DNA from: BNXB01 sp031556375
GTDB lineage: Bacteria > Bacteroidota > Bacteroidia > Bacteroidales > Azobacteroidaceae
Assembly (NCBI GenBank): GCA_031556375.1
Contig: JAVBTA010000032.1
Span: 1 to 15,600, forward strand
Direction: 5' to 3'
DNA length: 15,600 bases
Positions 9,801-15,600 of the stretch are shown piece after piece. A program made the translations under genes and the position numbers. The first letter of the stretch is position 1. Every line of letters begins with the position of its first letter. The notes beneath the pieces were generated by a model. That model saw only the letters and a program-made list of their open reading frames with translations, had not been told where the DNA came from and did not search any database.

Positions 9801-10358
9801 ATGATAATAATTTCCCTCATTCAGATCAGCAGTGATACACAAGTATTTTATTTTCAGCCCATTTATTTTTAGAGAGAAGTCGGCCGGTTCCATTGCTCTA
9901 CCTTTCGATTTATTCAGAATATGATAATTTTTTTCTCCATTATCAATCGTTTTCCACATCTTTCCATCTGCAGAATAAGTCAGATATACTTTTTTCAGTC
10001 CGCGGTTAGTATGTTGATTCTGATTATGATTCCATATCCGGATAAGATCAACATGATCCACCTTATCATCCAGTTCCAGCATCAGCCAAACCACGCCCTC
10101 AGGTGTGTTTGCATTAGCCCGGACTTTCCGGATGGAAATCTCAGATATCCACATATTTTTTCCCAGATTATGGGATGCATGTGCCTGGCCGGTCATTCCA
10201 CTTCCGTCAATCACTGCTGTTGCAGGAAATTTCGGAAAGGAACTACTGGCTGAGATCCGAATATTTTGTGATAAAACCTGTGTATAAACTTCTGCTTTCT
10301 GCGAAAAAACAACACTAGTATAGCACAAGACACACAATGCCCAGAAATATCTGTTCAT
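6879..10358 (-). CDS. GH38-like alpha-mannosidase-type glycosidase with N-terminal F5/8 (CBM32-like) domain
   Basis: This secreted 1159-aa protein (signal peptide about 1-19, ending VFSQ) has three visible parts. Residues ~25-215 form a discoidin-like beta-sandwich: ISASSSFPKFPATAVIDG, then VDLIRIWNHNQNQHTNRGLKK and VYLTYSADGKMWKTI, typical of F5/8 type C or CBM32 sugar-binding domains. Residues ~323-690 carry the GH38-like catalytic fold. H331-S-H-Q-D335 would supply metal ligands, TSD451LPG holds the likely nucleophile Asp, and SEH675TWG the late metal-binding His. The rest (~730-1159) is the beta-rich region seen in the GH38 superfamily. Classical GH38 has HxHxDxGW; here it is DIGYTHRQ, as in divergent relatives (perhaps the DUF5054-type group), so alpha-mannosidase activity is likely but not certain. 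Exo-acting, retaining chemistry would be expected. The gene lies 27 bp after the GH92 gene and 17 bp before susC in the same operon. Confidence 0.85.
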   Translation of the reverse strand: MNRYFWALCVLCYTSVVFSQKAEVYTQVLSQNIRISASSSFPKFPATAVIDGSGMTGQAHASHNLGKNMWISEISIRKVRANANTPEGVVWLMLELDDKVDHVDLIRIWNHNQNQHTNRGLKKVYLTYSADGKMWKTIDNGEKNYHILNKSKGRAMEPADFSLKINGLKIKYLCITADLNEGNYYHDNKLLTLREAEDLNQDINYYGLSEIRFYQKENKPVASLSKITEMDFTASQGYLKTPNGPSREYTVKFNAPLYAGGKLILKCNGKQWVETIESSPVGIYSVNGVFPTGYMDESADVDICLQSKQSTLDQRVNIPGARKWTLYFLPHSHQDIGYTHRQNDVMKLQWRNLERAIELAERTSGYPEDSRFKWNSEATWFVKGYLDEYKGTEKERKLIQAIQKGVLGIDASLGSILSGICKQEELMHVFDDAHLISRQTGVELNTAMTSDLPGQSWGYVTALAQNGVKYYSPAPNYVPFWGKTGCDRAALFHVKWGDMPFYWKSQSGTDKVLYWQTGKGYSWFHGWLLGKLSSCGIEPMWEYLTELETKNYPYETTYLRYTVNGDNGPPDMEMPDIIREWNEKYEYPRFVIGTTKELFEGFEKKYGDHLPVFSGDMTPVWEDGAASTARELGANRASAERLNQAEILWSMFNPKAFPGDDFLTAWKNVVLFSEHTWGASASGSEPESQFTKDLWQGKKMYGDSADIQSKRLFNEVLGQSGSTHGQKKYVQVLNTNLWPRTDVVKIEGIASMDGKMLESMSGELVSVQKLNDGSWIFLAKDVPPLSSADYKIVEDKRKKGTDSSMIRENVLDNGIVKLQIDPVTGVISSLTYAGNSFNYAGKDGLNNYIYSGRMLANLQKVDRIEKIRVLDDGEVAATLRVESSAPGCKSLSRDITIYKGIGRIDILNSLDKLNTYRKENVRFAFPFNISNAEITMDMAMGEIHPEREQLAGSNKNFYSVLNGVAVNNLNHGVYLTTIDAPFVEVGEMTAEDWKKGQRGEGWMASANISPVIYSWVMNNSWGTNYKASQDGLVTFSYSIQAMDPYNMELKKHGMEQAQKLVCVVSDDLQQVQPLFRLKGNNRIAISTIKPSDDTSGYIVRLQNMSGNTVHSAFEWQNLNPQTIYQCNNLQQKIADFNASSFYLKPFETITLKIFKQIIN

Positions 10359-10385
10359 AAAAACAAAATGATCTTTTACGGATAA

Positions 10386-13300
10386 TTACCTGTCAATAGG
10401 AGGACTACCTATTCCCCATGTCGTATTGGGCTGGTCTCCCATCTGAAGAATTAACTCTCCTCCTTTTAATAATTCTGATGCCGGAAACCAGAATGTCCTG
10501 AGTTCTTTACCATTTAAGGTTGCGCTTTGTATATATTTATTCTTTTTAGAAGCTCCGTTTGCTGTGATTGTGAATTTTTCACCTCTTCCATATTTTTTTC
10601 CAAGATTTATCTCCACTTTTTCATACAACGGACTTGCAATTTCATAGACCGGAGCGGAATTACATCCTCCGTCAGTCTGGAACAATCCTAAAGAGGCCAT
10701 TACCAGCCAGGCACTCATCTGACCCTGATCTTCATCTCCAAGATAGGCATTGGCAATTCCGGATCCATAATAACCATCGATAATCGAACGACTCCAACGT
10801 TGTGTCAGCCAAGGGTGATTTGCCCAGTTGAACAGGAATGCAAAATGCATGGATTGTTGATTTCCCTGAACAACCGGATAATCCCAATATTGGTCGTTCG
10901 GAGCGTTGTATCTCCAGGGTTCACTGGCTGTGAATCCCCAGTCCAGACGATCCACAAATTGTTTTTCACCCAATACTTCGATCAGGGCAGGAACATCCTG
11001 AGGTACAAAGTAACTCAATTGCCAGGCATTTCCTTCAACATACTGTTGATTTGCTCCTGATCTGAACGGATCGAACTTCTCAACAAATTTTCCATTGCTT
11101 TCACGCATATGGGCATATCCATTCTGAGGATTAATTGCATTTTTCCACCAATAGCCACGATCATTAAAAGTCTTGTACTCTTCTGTTTTTCCTAAAGATT
11201 TTGCGAACTGACCGACTGTCCAATCATCATATGAATATTCCAGCGTATTCGAGAATCTTCCGGAATCACAGGGAACATACTTATGTCTCAAATACGGCAC
11301 TAAATCACGATTTCCGGCAAAACCACCTGCGACATGAGTAGCTGGAGTTGTCTGCATTTTTATCATTGCCTTTAAAGCTTTATCTGCATCGAAATCACGG
11401 ATACCCATCTGATAGGCGCTTACCATCAAAGGAATCTCATGTTCCGCAACCATAACCGGGATGTATTTCATTCCGGCAGGACCTTTTGCCAACCAACCAT
11501 CTGCATCATACATTCCTAACTGGGAATTAACCCAGCGGGAAGACCATTCCGGAGTAACCAGGTTCCAGAATTGATTCAGGTTCCAGAACGTATTCCAGAA
11601 AGCATCACATCCCAAAGCGACATGATCAGGATTCGTAAATTTTTGTTTTTTTCCTCCGGCAGACATCCACTCTCCATTCACATCGCTCCATGTATTCCGG
11701 CAAAGGGCACGATACATGTTGGAGTAGAAGCGAAGTTTTTCCAATTTATCGCTTGTTGTGATGGAAACCCGTGAGAAAATGTCATTCCATACCGTCTTCT
11801 GATTTTCAACCACAGCCTGGTAATTCCAATTGAATGGTTTTGTTATTTCAGTTTGCAGATTTTCAGAAGCGTTCTGAATACTTACTAAAGAAATTCCTGT
11901 ACGTACCTGAACAACATTCGATTTTTTCGTATCAAATTCAACATAAGCACCTGCATCCTTGATATTTTTTGCACTAATGGTGTTAGATCGGACGACTTCC
12001 TTATTGATCCATCCACCCATGTTTTTAATTGGCTGGTCAAACTCAATTACAAAATGTATTTTATATTCCTGATCTGCATCATTACTCCAGACATGCGGCC
12101 GTGGGGATATCTGATGGCTATAACCCTCTATCCTGTAATCACTAACCTTATCTATCTTGATATCCAGCAGATTATAATCATACTCAGCCTCAACATGCAG
12201 GTCTATCATCACACGTCCATCCCGATCGTTCGGGAATGTATATCTTTGGAATCCGCAGCGGGTAGTAGCACTTACTTCCGACCAGATCTTCGTATCTGTC
12301 ATATACACTTTATAAAAACCTAACGGAGCTTCTTCCGTCATTTTATCAATTCTGGAACGGTATCCCGAATCCGGATCAAACTGGTCACCCACTTTCGTTT
12401 GCAACAGTCCATTAGTCGGCATTAAACCTAAGCCACCCATTGTCCACTCGTGGATATGGCTGAAACATCCTACTGTCTCAAAAGTTGGCTGATAACCTGC
12501 TTGCCATCCTTTATTCTGGTTATCCGGACTCATTTTTACCATACTGAACGGCATCCATGGTCCCGGAGCAATCATCCATCGCGAATGGGCCGTACCAAGC
12601 TTTGTATCAACATAATCCGCATATGTATTTAACTTTTGCGGTGTACGTAACACCTGACCCTTTGTTATCGACTGACCATCAATCAGGATATTGTAAGTAC
12701 TCTTTTTTGCAGAAGAGACAGCCGGCATCGGAACTTCAAATTGATAGCGGGCTGTGTCTATCACTGATTTGAAAATATTTTTTCCATCAAGTTCAACACT
12801 TATCCGGGGCCTTCCTGAAAGATGTTCAACATCGACCAGAAGAGGTTGGAAGCGTTTATCTCCACTTAATATTTCATATTTACATGCCTGAACATCTCGT
12901 ATAAAAACTTTTTCCGGCTGTTCCAAACCTACGGTGCGGGAAGCAGCCAGATGTACCGCATCAAAAAGAACCCATGAACCTTCCAAAACGGTAATATTAA
13001 TTTTATTACCTCCCTTTTTTAAGATATTATTTTTAATAGGAATAGTTATTGTCCTACCTGTCTGCCCTTTAACTTCTCCTGTCAATGACTCTTTATATTG
13101 TCCTTTAAGCTCGAACTTCTCACTTTGCAGATCATTGACAGTCACTTTAAGTAATGACCTTGTAGGAGCCGAGTCAAACAAATCAACGACAAAATCGAAC
13201 TGAGTATTATCTTTCAGATCATTAATTCCAAATAAAATATTGACTTCATGAGTCCTCCAGCCCGATGTAGACCATGTTCCTCCCCAGGTATCGTCCGGAC

Positions 13301-13526
13301 CGGGAATTACGTAAGGAAAATCCTTACCCGGAACCGATTTCCCGATCAGGTAATAGCGATCTTCGTATCCGAAATCTTTTTCAAGGAATTTTTTATAATC
13401 AGAAGGACCCAGTGAAAGATCTGATGTAGAATTGTTTTTTATCCCAATATTCCATACAGAAACTTTTTGTGCATTACAGATTACACATGCAAATATAAAT
13501 ACAACACAGGTTAAAAATCGAGACAT
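10386..13526 (-). CDS. GH92 family alpha-mannosidase-type enzyme with N-terminal beta-sandwich module
   Basis: GH92 enzymes are calcium-dependent, inverting exo-alpha-mannosidases. The 1046-aa protein has a signal peptide (about 1-19, cleavage near CNAQ). Residues ~21-195 form a beta-sandwich with VWNIGIKNNSTSDL, GPSDYKKFL, PYVIPGPDDTWGGTW and a closing VLFDAVHL. This resembles, from memory, the C-terminal carbohydrate-binding-like module of PL4 rhamnogalacturonan lyases. After a ~100-residue linker-like region comes the GH92 body (~302-1035): YADYVDTKLGTAHSRWM, FSHIHEWTMGGLG (355-367), LEYSYDDW (762-769), the general-acid motif EGNAW (Glu831), and the catalytic acidic cluster GDEDQGQMSAW (930-940) with a D-x-D pair. 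All expected catalytic motifs are intact. The FSHxH loop reads HEWTMGG, not the SGTG-like ending of many alpha-1,2-mannosidases, which suggests a different subgroup and linkage. It is the first gene of the PUL operon, divergent from gntR, and the gene most exposed to the operator at 13593-13612. Confidence 0.92.
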   Translation of the reverse strand: MSRFLTCVVFIFACVICNAQKVSVWNIGIKNNSTSDLSLGPSDYKKFLEKDFGYEDRYYLIGKSVPGKDFPYVIPGPDDTWGGTWSTSGWRTHEVNILFGINDLKDNTQFDFVVDLFDSAPTRSLLKVTVNDLQSEKFELKGQYKESLTGEVKGQTGRTITIPIKNNILKKGGNKINITVLEGSWVLFDAVHLAASRTVGLEQPEKVFIRDVQACKYEILSGDKRFQPLLVDVEHLSGRPRISVELDGKNIFKSVIDTARYQFEVPMPAVSSAKKSTYNILIDGQSITKGQVLRTPQKLNTYADYVDTKLGTAHSRWMIAPGPWMPFSMVKMSPDNQNKGWQAGYQPTFETVGCFSHIHEWTMGGLGLMPTNGLLQTKVGDQFDPDSGYRSRIDKMTEEAPLGFYKVYMTDTKIWSEVSATTRCGFQRYTFPNDRDGRVMIDLHVEAEYDYNLLDIKIDKVSDYRIEGYSHQISPRPHVWSNDADQEYKIHFVIEFDQPIKNMGGWINKEVVRSNTISAKNIKDAGAYVEFDTKKSNVVQVRTGISLVSIQNASENLQTEITKPFNWNYQAVVENQKTVWNDIFSRVSITTSDKLEKLRFYSNMYRALCRNTWSDVNGEWMSAGGKKQKFTNPDHVALGCDAFWNTFWNLNQFWNLVTPEWSSRWVNSQLGMYDADGWLAKGPAGMKYIPVMVAEHEIPLMVSAYQMGIRDFDADKALKAMIKMQTTPATHVAGGFAGNRDLVPYLRHKYVPCDSGRFSNTLEYSYDDWTVGQFAKSLGKTEEYKTFNDRGYWWKNAINPQNGYAHMRESNGKFVEKFDPFRSGANQQYVEGNAWQLSYFVPQDVPALIEVLGEKQFVDRLDWGFTASEPWRYNAPNDQYWDYPVVQGNQQSMHFAFLFNWANHPWLTQRWSRSIIDGYYGSGIANAYLGDEDQGQMSAWLVMASLGLFQTDGGCNSAPVYEIASPLYEKVEINLGKKYGRGEKFTITANGASKKNKYIQSATLNGKELRTFWFPASELLKGGELILQMGDQPNTTWGIGSPPIDR

Positions 13527-13588
13527 AGATTTTATGTTTTTCGGTATTATGAAGATTAGTTTAATTTTCTATTATTCAATTAATTAAT

Positions 13589-13596
13589 GAAATGTA
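13589..13596 (-). promoter_or_regulatory. Candidate -7 element for the PUL operon
   Basis: Read on the minus strand this is TACATTTC, matching seven of the eight positions of the Bacteroidota TAnnTTTG element. It lies 63 bp upstream of the GH92 start codon and directly abuts the operator-like repeat. No convincing TTTG -33 box sits at the usual 19-21 bp spacing; the nearest, at 13626-13629, is too far. If it is right, a repressor on the palindrome would cover the space between the -33 and -7 regions. The call rests on one weak motif. Confidence 0.3.
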
Positions 13597-13612
13597 CGTA
13601 TGTACGTACATA
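13593..13612. promoter_or_regulatory. Putative GntR operator: tandem TGTACGTA repeat and palindrome
   Basis: TGTACGTA occurs twice head to tail (13593-13600 and 13601-13608). The second copy is part of a perfect 14-bp palindrome, TATGTACGTACATA (13599-13612). The core TGTACGTACA is the same as the core of the AraR operator consensus of Bacillus (ATTTGTACGTACAAAT, as I remember it); AraR has a GntR-type winged helix. The site lies between the divergent GH92 operon and the gntR gene, 67 bp from the former's start codon. The simplest reading is that the adjacent GntR protein binds here and represses the PUL until an inducing sugar is present. Binding has not been shown; it is inferred from symmetry, location and family. 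Confidence 0.65.
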
Positions 13613-13692
13613 GTTTTTCACACCACAAATAACGACATAAAATTTTAATTTTGCAAATAATTAACTATCTTTTTTTATATACATTATTTTCA

Positions 13693-13700
13693 TACCTTTG
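13693..13700 (+). promoter_or_regulatory. -7 promoter element of gntR
   Basis: TACCTTTG is an exact match to the Bacteroidota -7 consensus TAnnTTTG. It lies 22 bp before the ATG at 13723, so transcription would begin roughly at 13704-13708 with a very short leader. This decides the gntR start: an in-frame upstream ATG at 13651 would precede the promoter and cannot be on this transcript. The -33 region is only T-rich (around 13668-13676), with no clear TTTG box. Confidence 0.6.
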
Positions 13701-13722
13701 CGAAAACATAGAATATACTGGC

Positions 13723-14457
13723 ATGAAAATTTCGCTCGACCATCACAGCCCGGTTCCTTTGTACGTACAAATTGAAGAACAGCTTCGTAAAATGATTCAA
13801 CAGCCTGAATATAAAAAAGGCAAAAAGCTTCCGAATGAAATTGACCTGGCAAGAAAAATAGGCGTTTCCCGAAGCACTATGAGACAGGCAATCAATAAAA
13901 TGGTATTTGAAGGCTTGTTGATTCGAAAAAAAGGAGTTGGAACTGTGGTTGCAGATACCGCTTTCACATCCAAAGCCCGCAATTGGTTGAGTTTTTCCCA
14001 GGAAATGAAAGCTATGGGAATGGAGGTTAAAAATTTTGAACTTTTTATCGGATGGGTCAAGCCGAGTGAGGAACTGTGTCTCTTCTTTAATATAAATGAA
14101 GATTCACGGATCTTAAAACTGGAACGACTGAGAGGCAGTTCCGACGGACCATTTGTCTATTTTATTTCTTATTTCAATCCCAGAATAGGGATGACCGGAA
14201 ATGAAGATTTTTCCCGGCCTTTGTACGACATTTTAGAAAAGGATTACAGTACAATTGCCAAACTTTCGAAGGAAGAAATCAGTGCTAAAGCCGCAGACAA
14301 AGTGCTGGCAGAAAAACTGGAAGTAAAAACGAGCGAGCCCATACTGAAGCGTAAACGTTTTGTTTTCGATCCGGGAGGCCGTCCAATAGAATGGAATGTC
14401 GGATATTACAGAGCCGATAGCTTTGTTTATACGATAGAATCCGAAAGAGAAATCTGA
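13723..14457 (+). CDS. GntR-family transcriptional regulator with UTRA domain (HutC subfamily)
   Basis: This 244-aa cytoplasmic DNA-binding protein has a GntR winged helix at residues ~11-78. It includes PLYVQIEEQLRKMI, the helix-turn-helix DLARKIGVSRSTMRQAINKM (41-60), and the wing KKGVGTVVA (69-77). A UTRA effector domain follows (~85-240), including SRILKLERLR, the FVYFISYFNP strand, RPLYDILEKDY and a final IEWNVGYYRADSF. UTRA domains bind small sugars or sugar phosphates that release the repressor. I chose the ATG at 13723 over the longer reading from 13651 because the family begins just before PLYVQI and because a promoter element at 13693-13700 lies inside the extended reading. It is divergent from the PUL, sharing a 196-bp intergenic region with operator-like palindromes, so the PUL is its probable target. 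The effector is unknown; mannose or a phosphorylated derivative is a guess. A RidA gene follows after 104 bp. Confidence 0.93.
   Translation: MKISLDHHSPVPLYVQIEEQLRKMIQQPEYKKGKKLPNEIDLARKIGVSRSTMRQAINKMVFEGLLIRKKGVGTVVADTAFTSKARNWLSFSQEMKAMGMEVKNFELFIGWVKPSEELCLFFNINEDSRILKLERLRGSSDGPFVYFISYFNPRIGMTGNEDFSRPLYDILEKDYSTIAKLSKEEISAKAADKVLAEKLEVKTSEPILKRKRFVFDPGGRPIEWNVGYYRADSFVYTIESEREI
13757..13772. promoter_or_regulatory. Second TGTACGTACA palindrome, inside gntR codons 12-17
   Basis: TTTGTACGTACAAA (13758-13771) is a perfect 14-bp palindrome. With its flanks it matches 15 of 16 positions of the remembered AraR operator consensus. It encodes part of Pro-Leu-Tyr-Val-Gln-Ile, a segment conserved in GntR proteins, so it could be chance codon use. 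Its position just downstream of the gntR promoter would suit an autoregulatory roadblock, and the matching core upstream supports a real site. Confidence 0.4.
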
Positions 14458-14467
14458 AGAAAAAGTG

Positions 14468-14475
14468 TAAATTTG
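14468..14475 (+). promoter_or_regulatory. Candidate distal -7 element for ridA
   Basis: TAAATTTG fits TAnnTTTG exactly and lies 10 bp after the gntR stop codon, 86 bp upstream of the ridA start. No TTTG-like -33 box is visible at the proper distance. A second exact match lies downstream at 14505-14512, so either or both may act. Confidence 0.35.
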
Positions 14476-14504
14476 CGGAATGGATACTCCAAGTCTGTTT
14501 CATT

Positions 14505-14512
14505 TACATTTG
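14505..14512 (+). promoter_or_regulatory. Candidate proximal -7 element for ridA
   Basis: TACATTTG is an exact TAnnTTTG match 49 bp before the ridA ATG and would give a leader of about 40 nt. No clear -33 box is seen. It suggests that ridA and the downstream helicase gene are transcribed independently of gntR. Confidence 0.4.
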
Positions 14513-14561
14513 CCCTGAGATTAATACAAAGACATAAATTTACTATCAAAATAAATATCAA

Positions 14562-14945
14562 ATGAAAAAAAAAGTTATCTCAACCCCCAATGCCCCTGCT
14601 GCTATTGGGCCTTATAGCCAAGCCATAAAAGTAGGAACTGCCTTATACACATCCGGCCAGTTGGGCATCGATCCTAAAACAGGAGATTTTGTATCCGGTG
14701 GAATAAAAGAACAAACCGAACAGGTATTCGAAAATCTCATAGCTGTCCTTGAAGCCGGAGAATGTTCTTTAAACCAGGTTGTAAAAACGTTGGTTTTCTT
14801 ATCCGATATGGCTGACTTTGCAGCCATGAACGAAATTTATTCAAAATATTTCAAGGAACCGTATCCAGCTCGTTCTGCTGTGGCAGTTAAAACCTTACCA
14901 AAGAACGGATTGGTAGAAATCGAAGTAATTGCTATCGAAGATTAA
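14562..14945 (+). CDS. ridA: RidA family enamine/imine deaminase
   Basis: RidA hydrolyses reactive enamine and imine intermediates, notably 2-aminoacrylate released by PLP enzymes, to ketoacids and ammonia in the cytoplasm. The 127-aa length is exactly typical of the trimeric YjgF/YER057c/UK114 family. Signature segments are APAAIGPYSQAI (11-22), LYTSGQLGIDP (28-38), QVFENLIAVLEAGE (54-67), and the signature block YPARSAVAV with Arg104, the equivalent of the carboxylate-binding catalytic Arg105 of the E. coli protein. Glu119 in GLVEIEVIA is also conserved. It starts with ATGAAAAAAAAA after an A-rich leader. It is likely co-transcribed with the helicase gene 25 bp downstream. The position next to the PUL regulator is probably incidental; no link to glycan use is evident. 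Confidence 0.96.
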   Translation: MKKKVISTPNAPAAIGPYSQAIKVGTALYTSGQLGIDPKTGDFVSGGIKEQTEQVFENLIAVLEAGECSLNQVVKTLVFLSDMADFAAMNEIYSKYFKEPYPARSAVAVKTLPKNGLVEIEVIAIED

Positions 14946-14970
14946 TTATTGAGATTATTAAACCTCCCCA

Positions 14971-15600
14971 ATGGATCAATTCCTCAAGGAACTTAACGAG
15001 AGCCAACGTGCGGCTGTCTTATATAATGACGGACCTTCTCTGGTAATTGCCGGAGCAGGTTCCGGTAAGACACGTGTACTGACTTACAAAATAGCCTATT
15101 TACTCAAAAACGGAATATCTCCGTATAATATTCTGGCTCTGACTTTTACAAATAAAGCAGCCCGGGAAATGAAAGTCCGGATTGCCAGGGTTGCAGGTGA
15201 TGATATCGCATGGAGGCTCTGGATGGGGACTTTCCACTCTATCTTTTCCAGGATTTTGCGCCGGGAAGCTGATAAAATCGGATTTAGATCCGATTTCACC
15301 GTTTACGACAGCCAGGACTCCAAAAACCTGATCAAGTCTATCATCAAGGAGATGGCTCTGGATGATAAAATATATAAACCCGGAATTATTCAGTCCAGGA
15401 TTTCGAGGATGAAAAATGCTTTGATTACTCCTGAAATATATGCCGCAAGTAAGGAATTAATCGAAGATGACTTTCGATCCAAACGTCCTGCAACCCGGGA
15501 TATTTACACTATTTATCGCAACCGTTGCCGCACAGCCGGAGTAATGGATTTTGATGATTTGCTGCTCAACACCTGGCTTCTTTTCAAGGAATTCCCGGAT
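14971..15600 (+). CDS. UvrD/PcrA-type superfamily 1A DNA helicase, partial (N-terminus)
   Basis: This is an ATP-dependent 3'-5' DNA helicase of the UvrD/PcrA/Rep group, acting in repair and replication restart. The first 210 codons are present and the frame is open to the window end; the family is about 650-800 aa. Motifs in order are a Q-motif (LNESQ, with Gln12), Walker A AGAGSGKT (27-34), motif Ia LTFTNKAAREM (57-67), and motif Ib GTFHSIFSRILRR (~90-102). DFDDLL, near the 2B insertion junction, lies close to the end. Motif II (Walker B, DExQ) lies beyond the window. The start ATG at 14971 is placed by the standard distance to the Q-motif; it lies 25 bp after the ridA stop. UvrD, PcrA and Rep cannot be told apart from this fragment, although PcrA/UvrD is favoured in Bacteroidota. 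Confidence 0.95.
   Translation, partial: MDQFLKELNESQRAAVLYNDGPSLVIAGAGSGKTRVLTYKIAYLLKNGISPYNILALTFTNKAAREMKVRIARVAGDDIAWRLWMGTFHSIFSRILRREADKIGFRSDFTVYDSQDSKNLIKSIIKEMALDDKIYKPGIIQSRISRMKNALITPEIYAASKELIEDDFRSKRPATRDIYTIYRNRCRTAGVMDFDDLLLNTWLLFKEFPD

Noticed and set aside
11898..11907. TGTACGTACC in the GH92 coding region, a 9/10 match to the operator core
   Set aside because: It is a single mismatched copy deep in a coding region without extended symmetry; short TACGTA palindromes are expected several times by chance in 15.6 kb.
13575..13591. AT-rich near-palindrome TTCAATTAATTAATGAA
   Set aside because: Symmetry breaks at the fifth position and the base composition makes such a pattern likely by chance in this AT-rich spacer.
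13626..13629. TTTG (minus strand) as a -33 box for the PUL promoter
   Set aside because: The spacing to the candidate -7 element at 13589-13596 is 29 nt, well beyond the usual 19-21.
13651..13722. A longer gntR reading starting at an upstream in-frame ATG (13651)
   Set aside because: The extra residues do not resemble the family N-terminus, and a TACCTTTG promoter element at 13693-13700 lies inside the extension, so the transcript would start after that ATG.
14562..14945. RidA as a functional member of the glycan system
   Set aside because: It is on the opposite strand to the PUL, has its own likely promoters, is close to a DNA helicase gene and is a near-universal housekeeping protein.

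Overview
The window looks like a chromosomal segment from a Bacteroidota gut or oral type bacterium (order Bacteroidales; I do not assign a genus). The reasons are an adjacent SusC/SusD pair, lipoproteins with acidic residues after the lipidated Cys, TAnnTTTG-type -7 promoter elements, AT-rich gene starts without clear Shine-Dalgarno sequences, and an S-type sulfatase.

Layout. Positions 1-13526 are a compact polysaccharide utilization locus (PUL), all on the minus strand. In transcription order (right to left) it holds a GH92 alpha-mannosidase-family enzyme with an N-terminal beta-sandwich module (13526-10386), a GH38-like enzyme with an N-terminal F5/8-type (CBM32-like) domain (10358-6879), SusC (6861-3673), SusD (3659-1698) and a DUF3823 surface lipoprotein (1678-926). 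After a hairpin terminator candidate (861-917) comes an S-type sulfatase (828 to beyond position 1). The first five genes are 13-27 bp apart and almost certainly form one operon. Positions 13723-14457, divergent on the plus strand, encode a GntR/UTRA regulator. Positions 14562-14945 encode RidA, and 14971 to the window end encodes the N-terminus of a UvrD/PcrA-type helicase. These last two look like housekeeping genes flanking the PUL.

How it fits together. SusD and the DUF3823 lipoprotein should capture a glycan at the cell surface, and SusC should import it with TonB energy. The two predicted mannosidase-type enzymes and the sulfatase should trim it outside the cytoplasm. The combination suggests an alpha-mannose-containing and possibly sulfated glycan, such as a host N-glycan or a sulfated mannan. 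That substrate is an inference.

The most interesting non-coding signal is in the 196-bp divergent intergenic region. It has an 8-bp tandem repeat, TGTACGTA x2, that merges into a perfect 14-bp palindrome (13599-13612). A second perfect palindrome with the same TGTACGTACA core lies 159 bp away inside the start of the gntR gene. The core matches, as I recall it, the operator of the GntR-family arabinose repressor AraR of Bacillus. This suggests that the local GntR protein controls both itself and the PUL through paired operators, instead of the hybrid two-component or ECF-sigma systems usual for PULs.

I saw no tRNA, rRNA, CRISPR array, insertion sequence or integration site. No gap between genes exceeds 200 bp.
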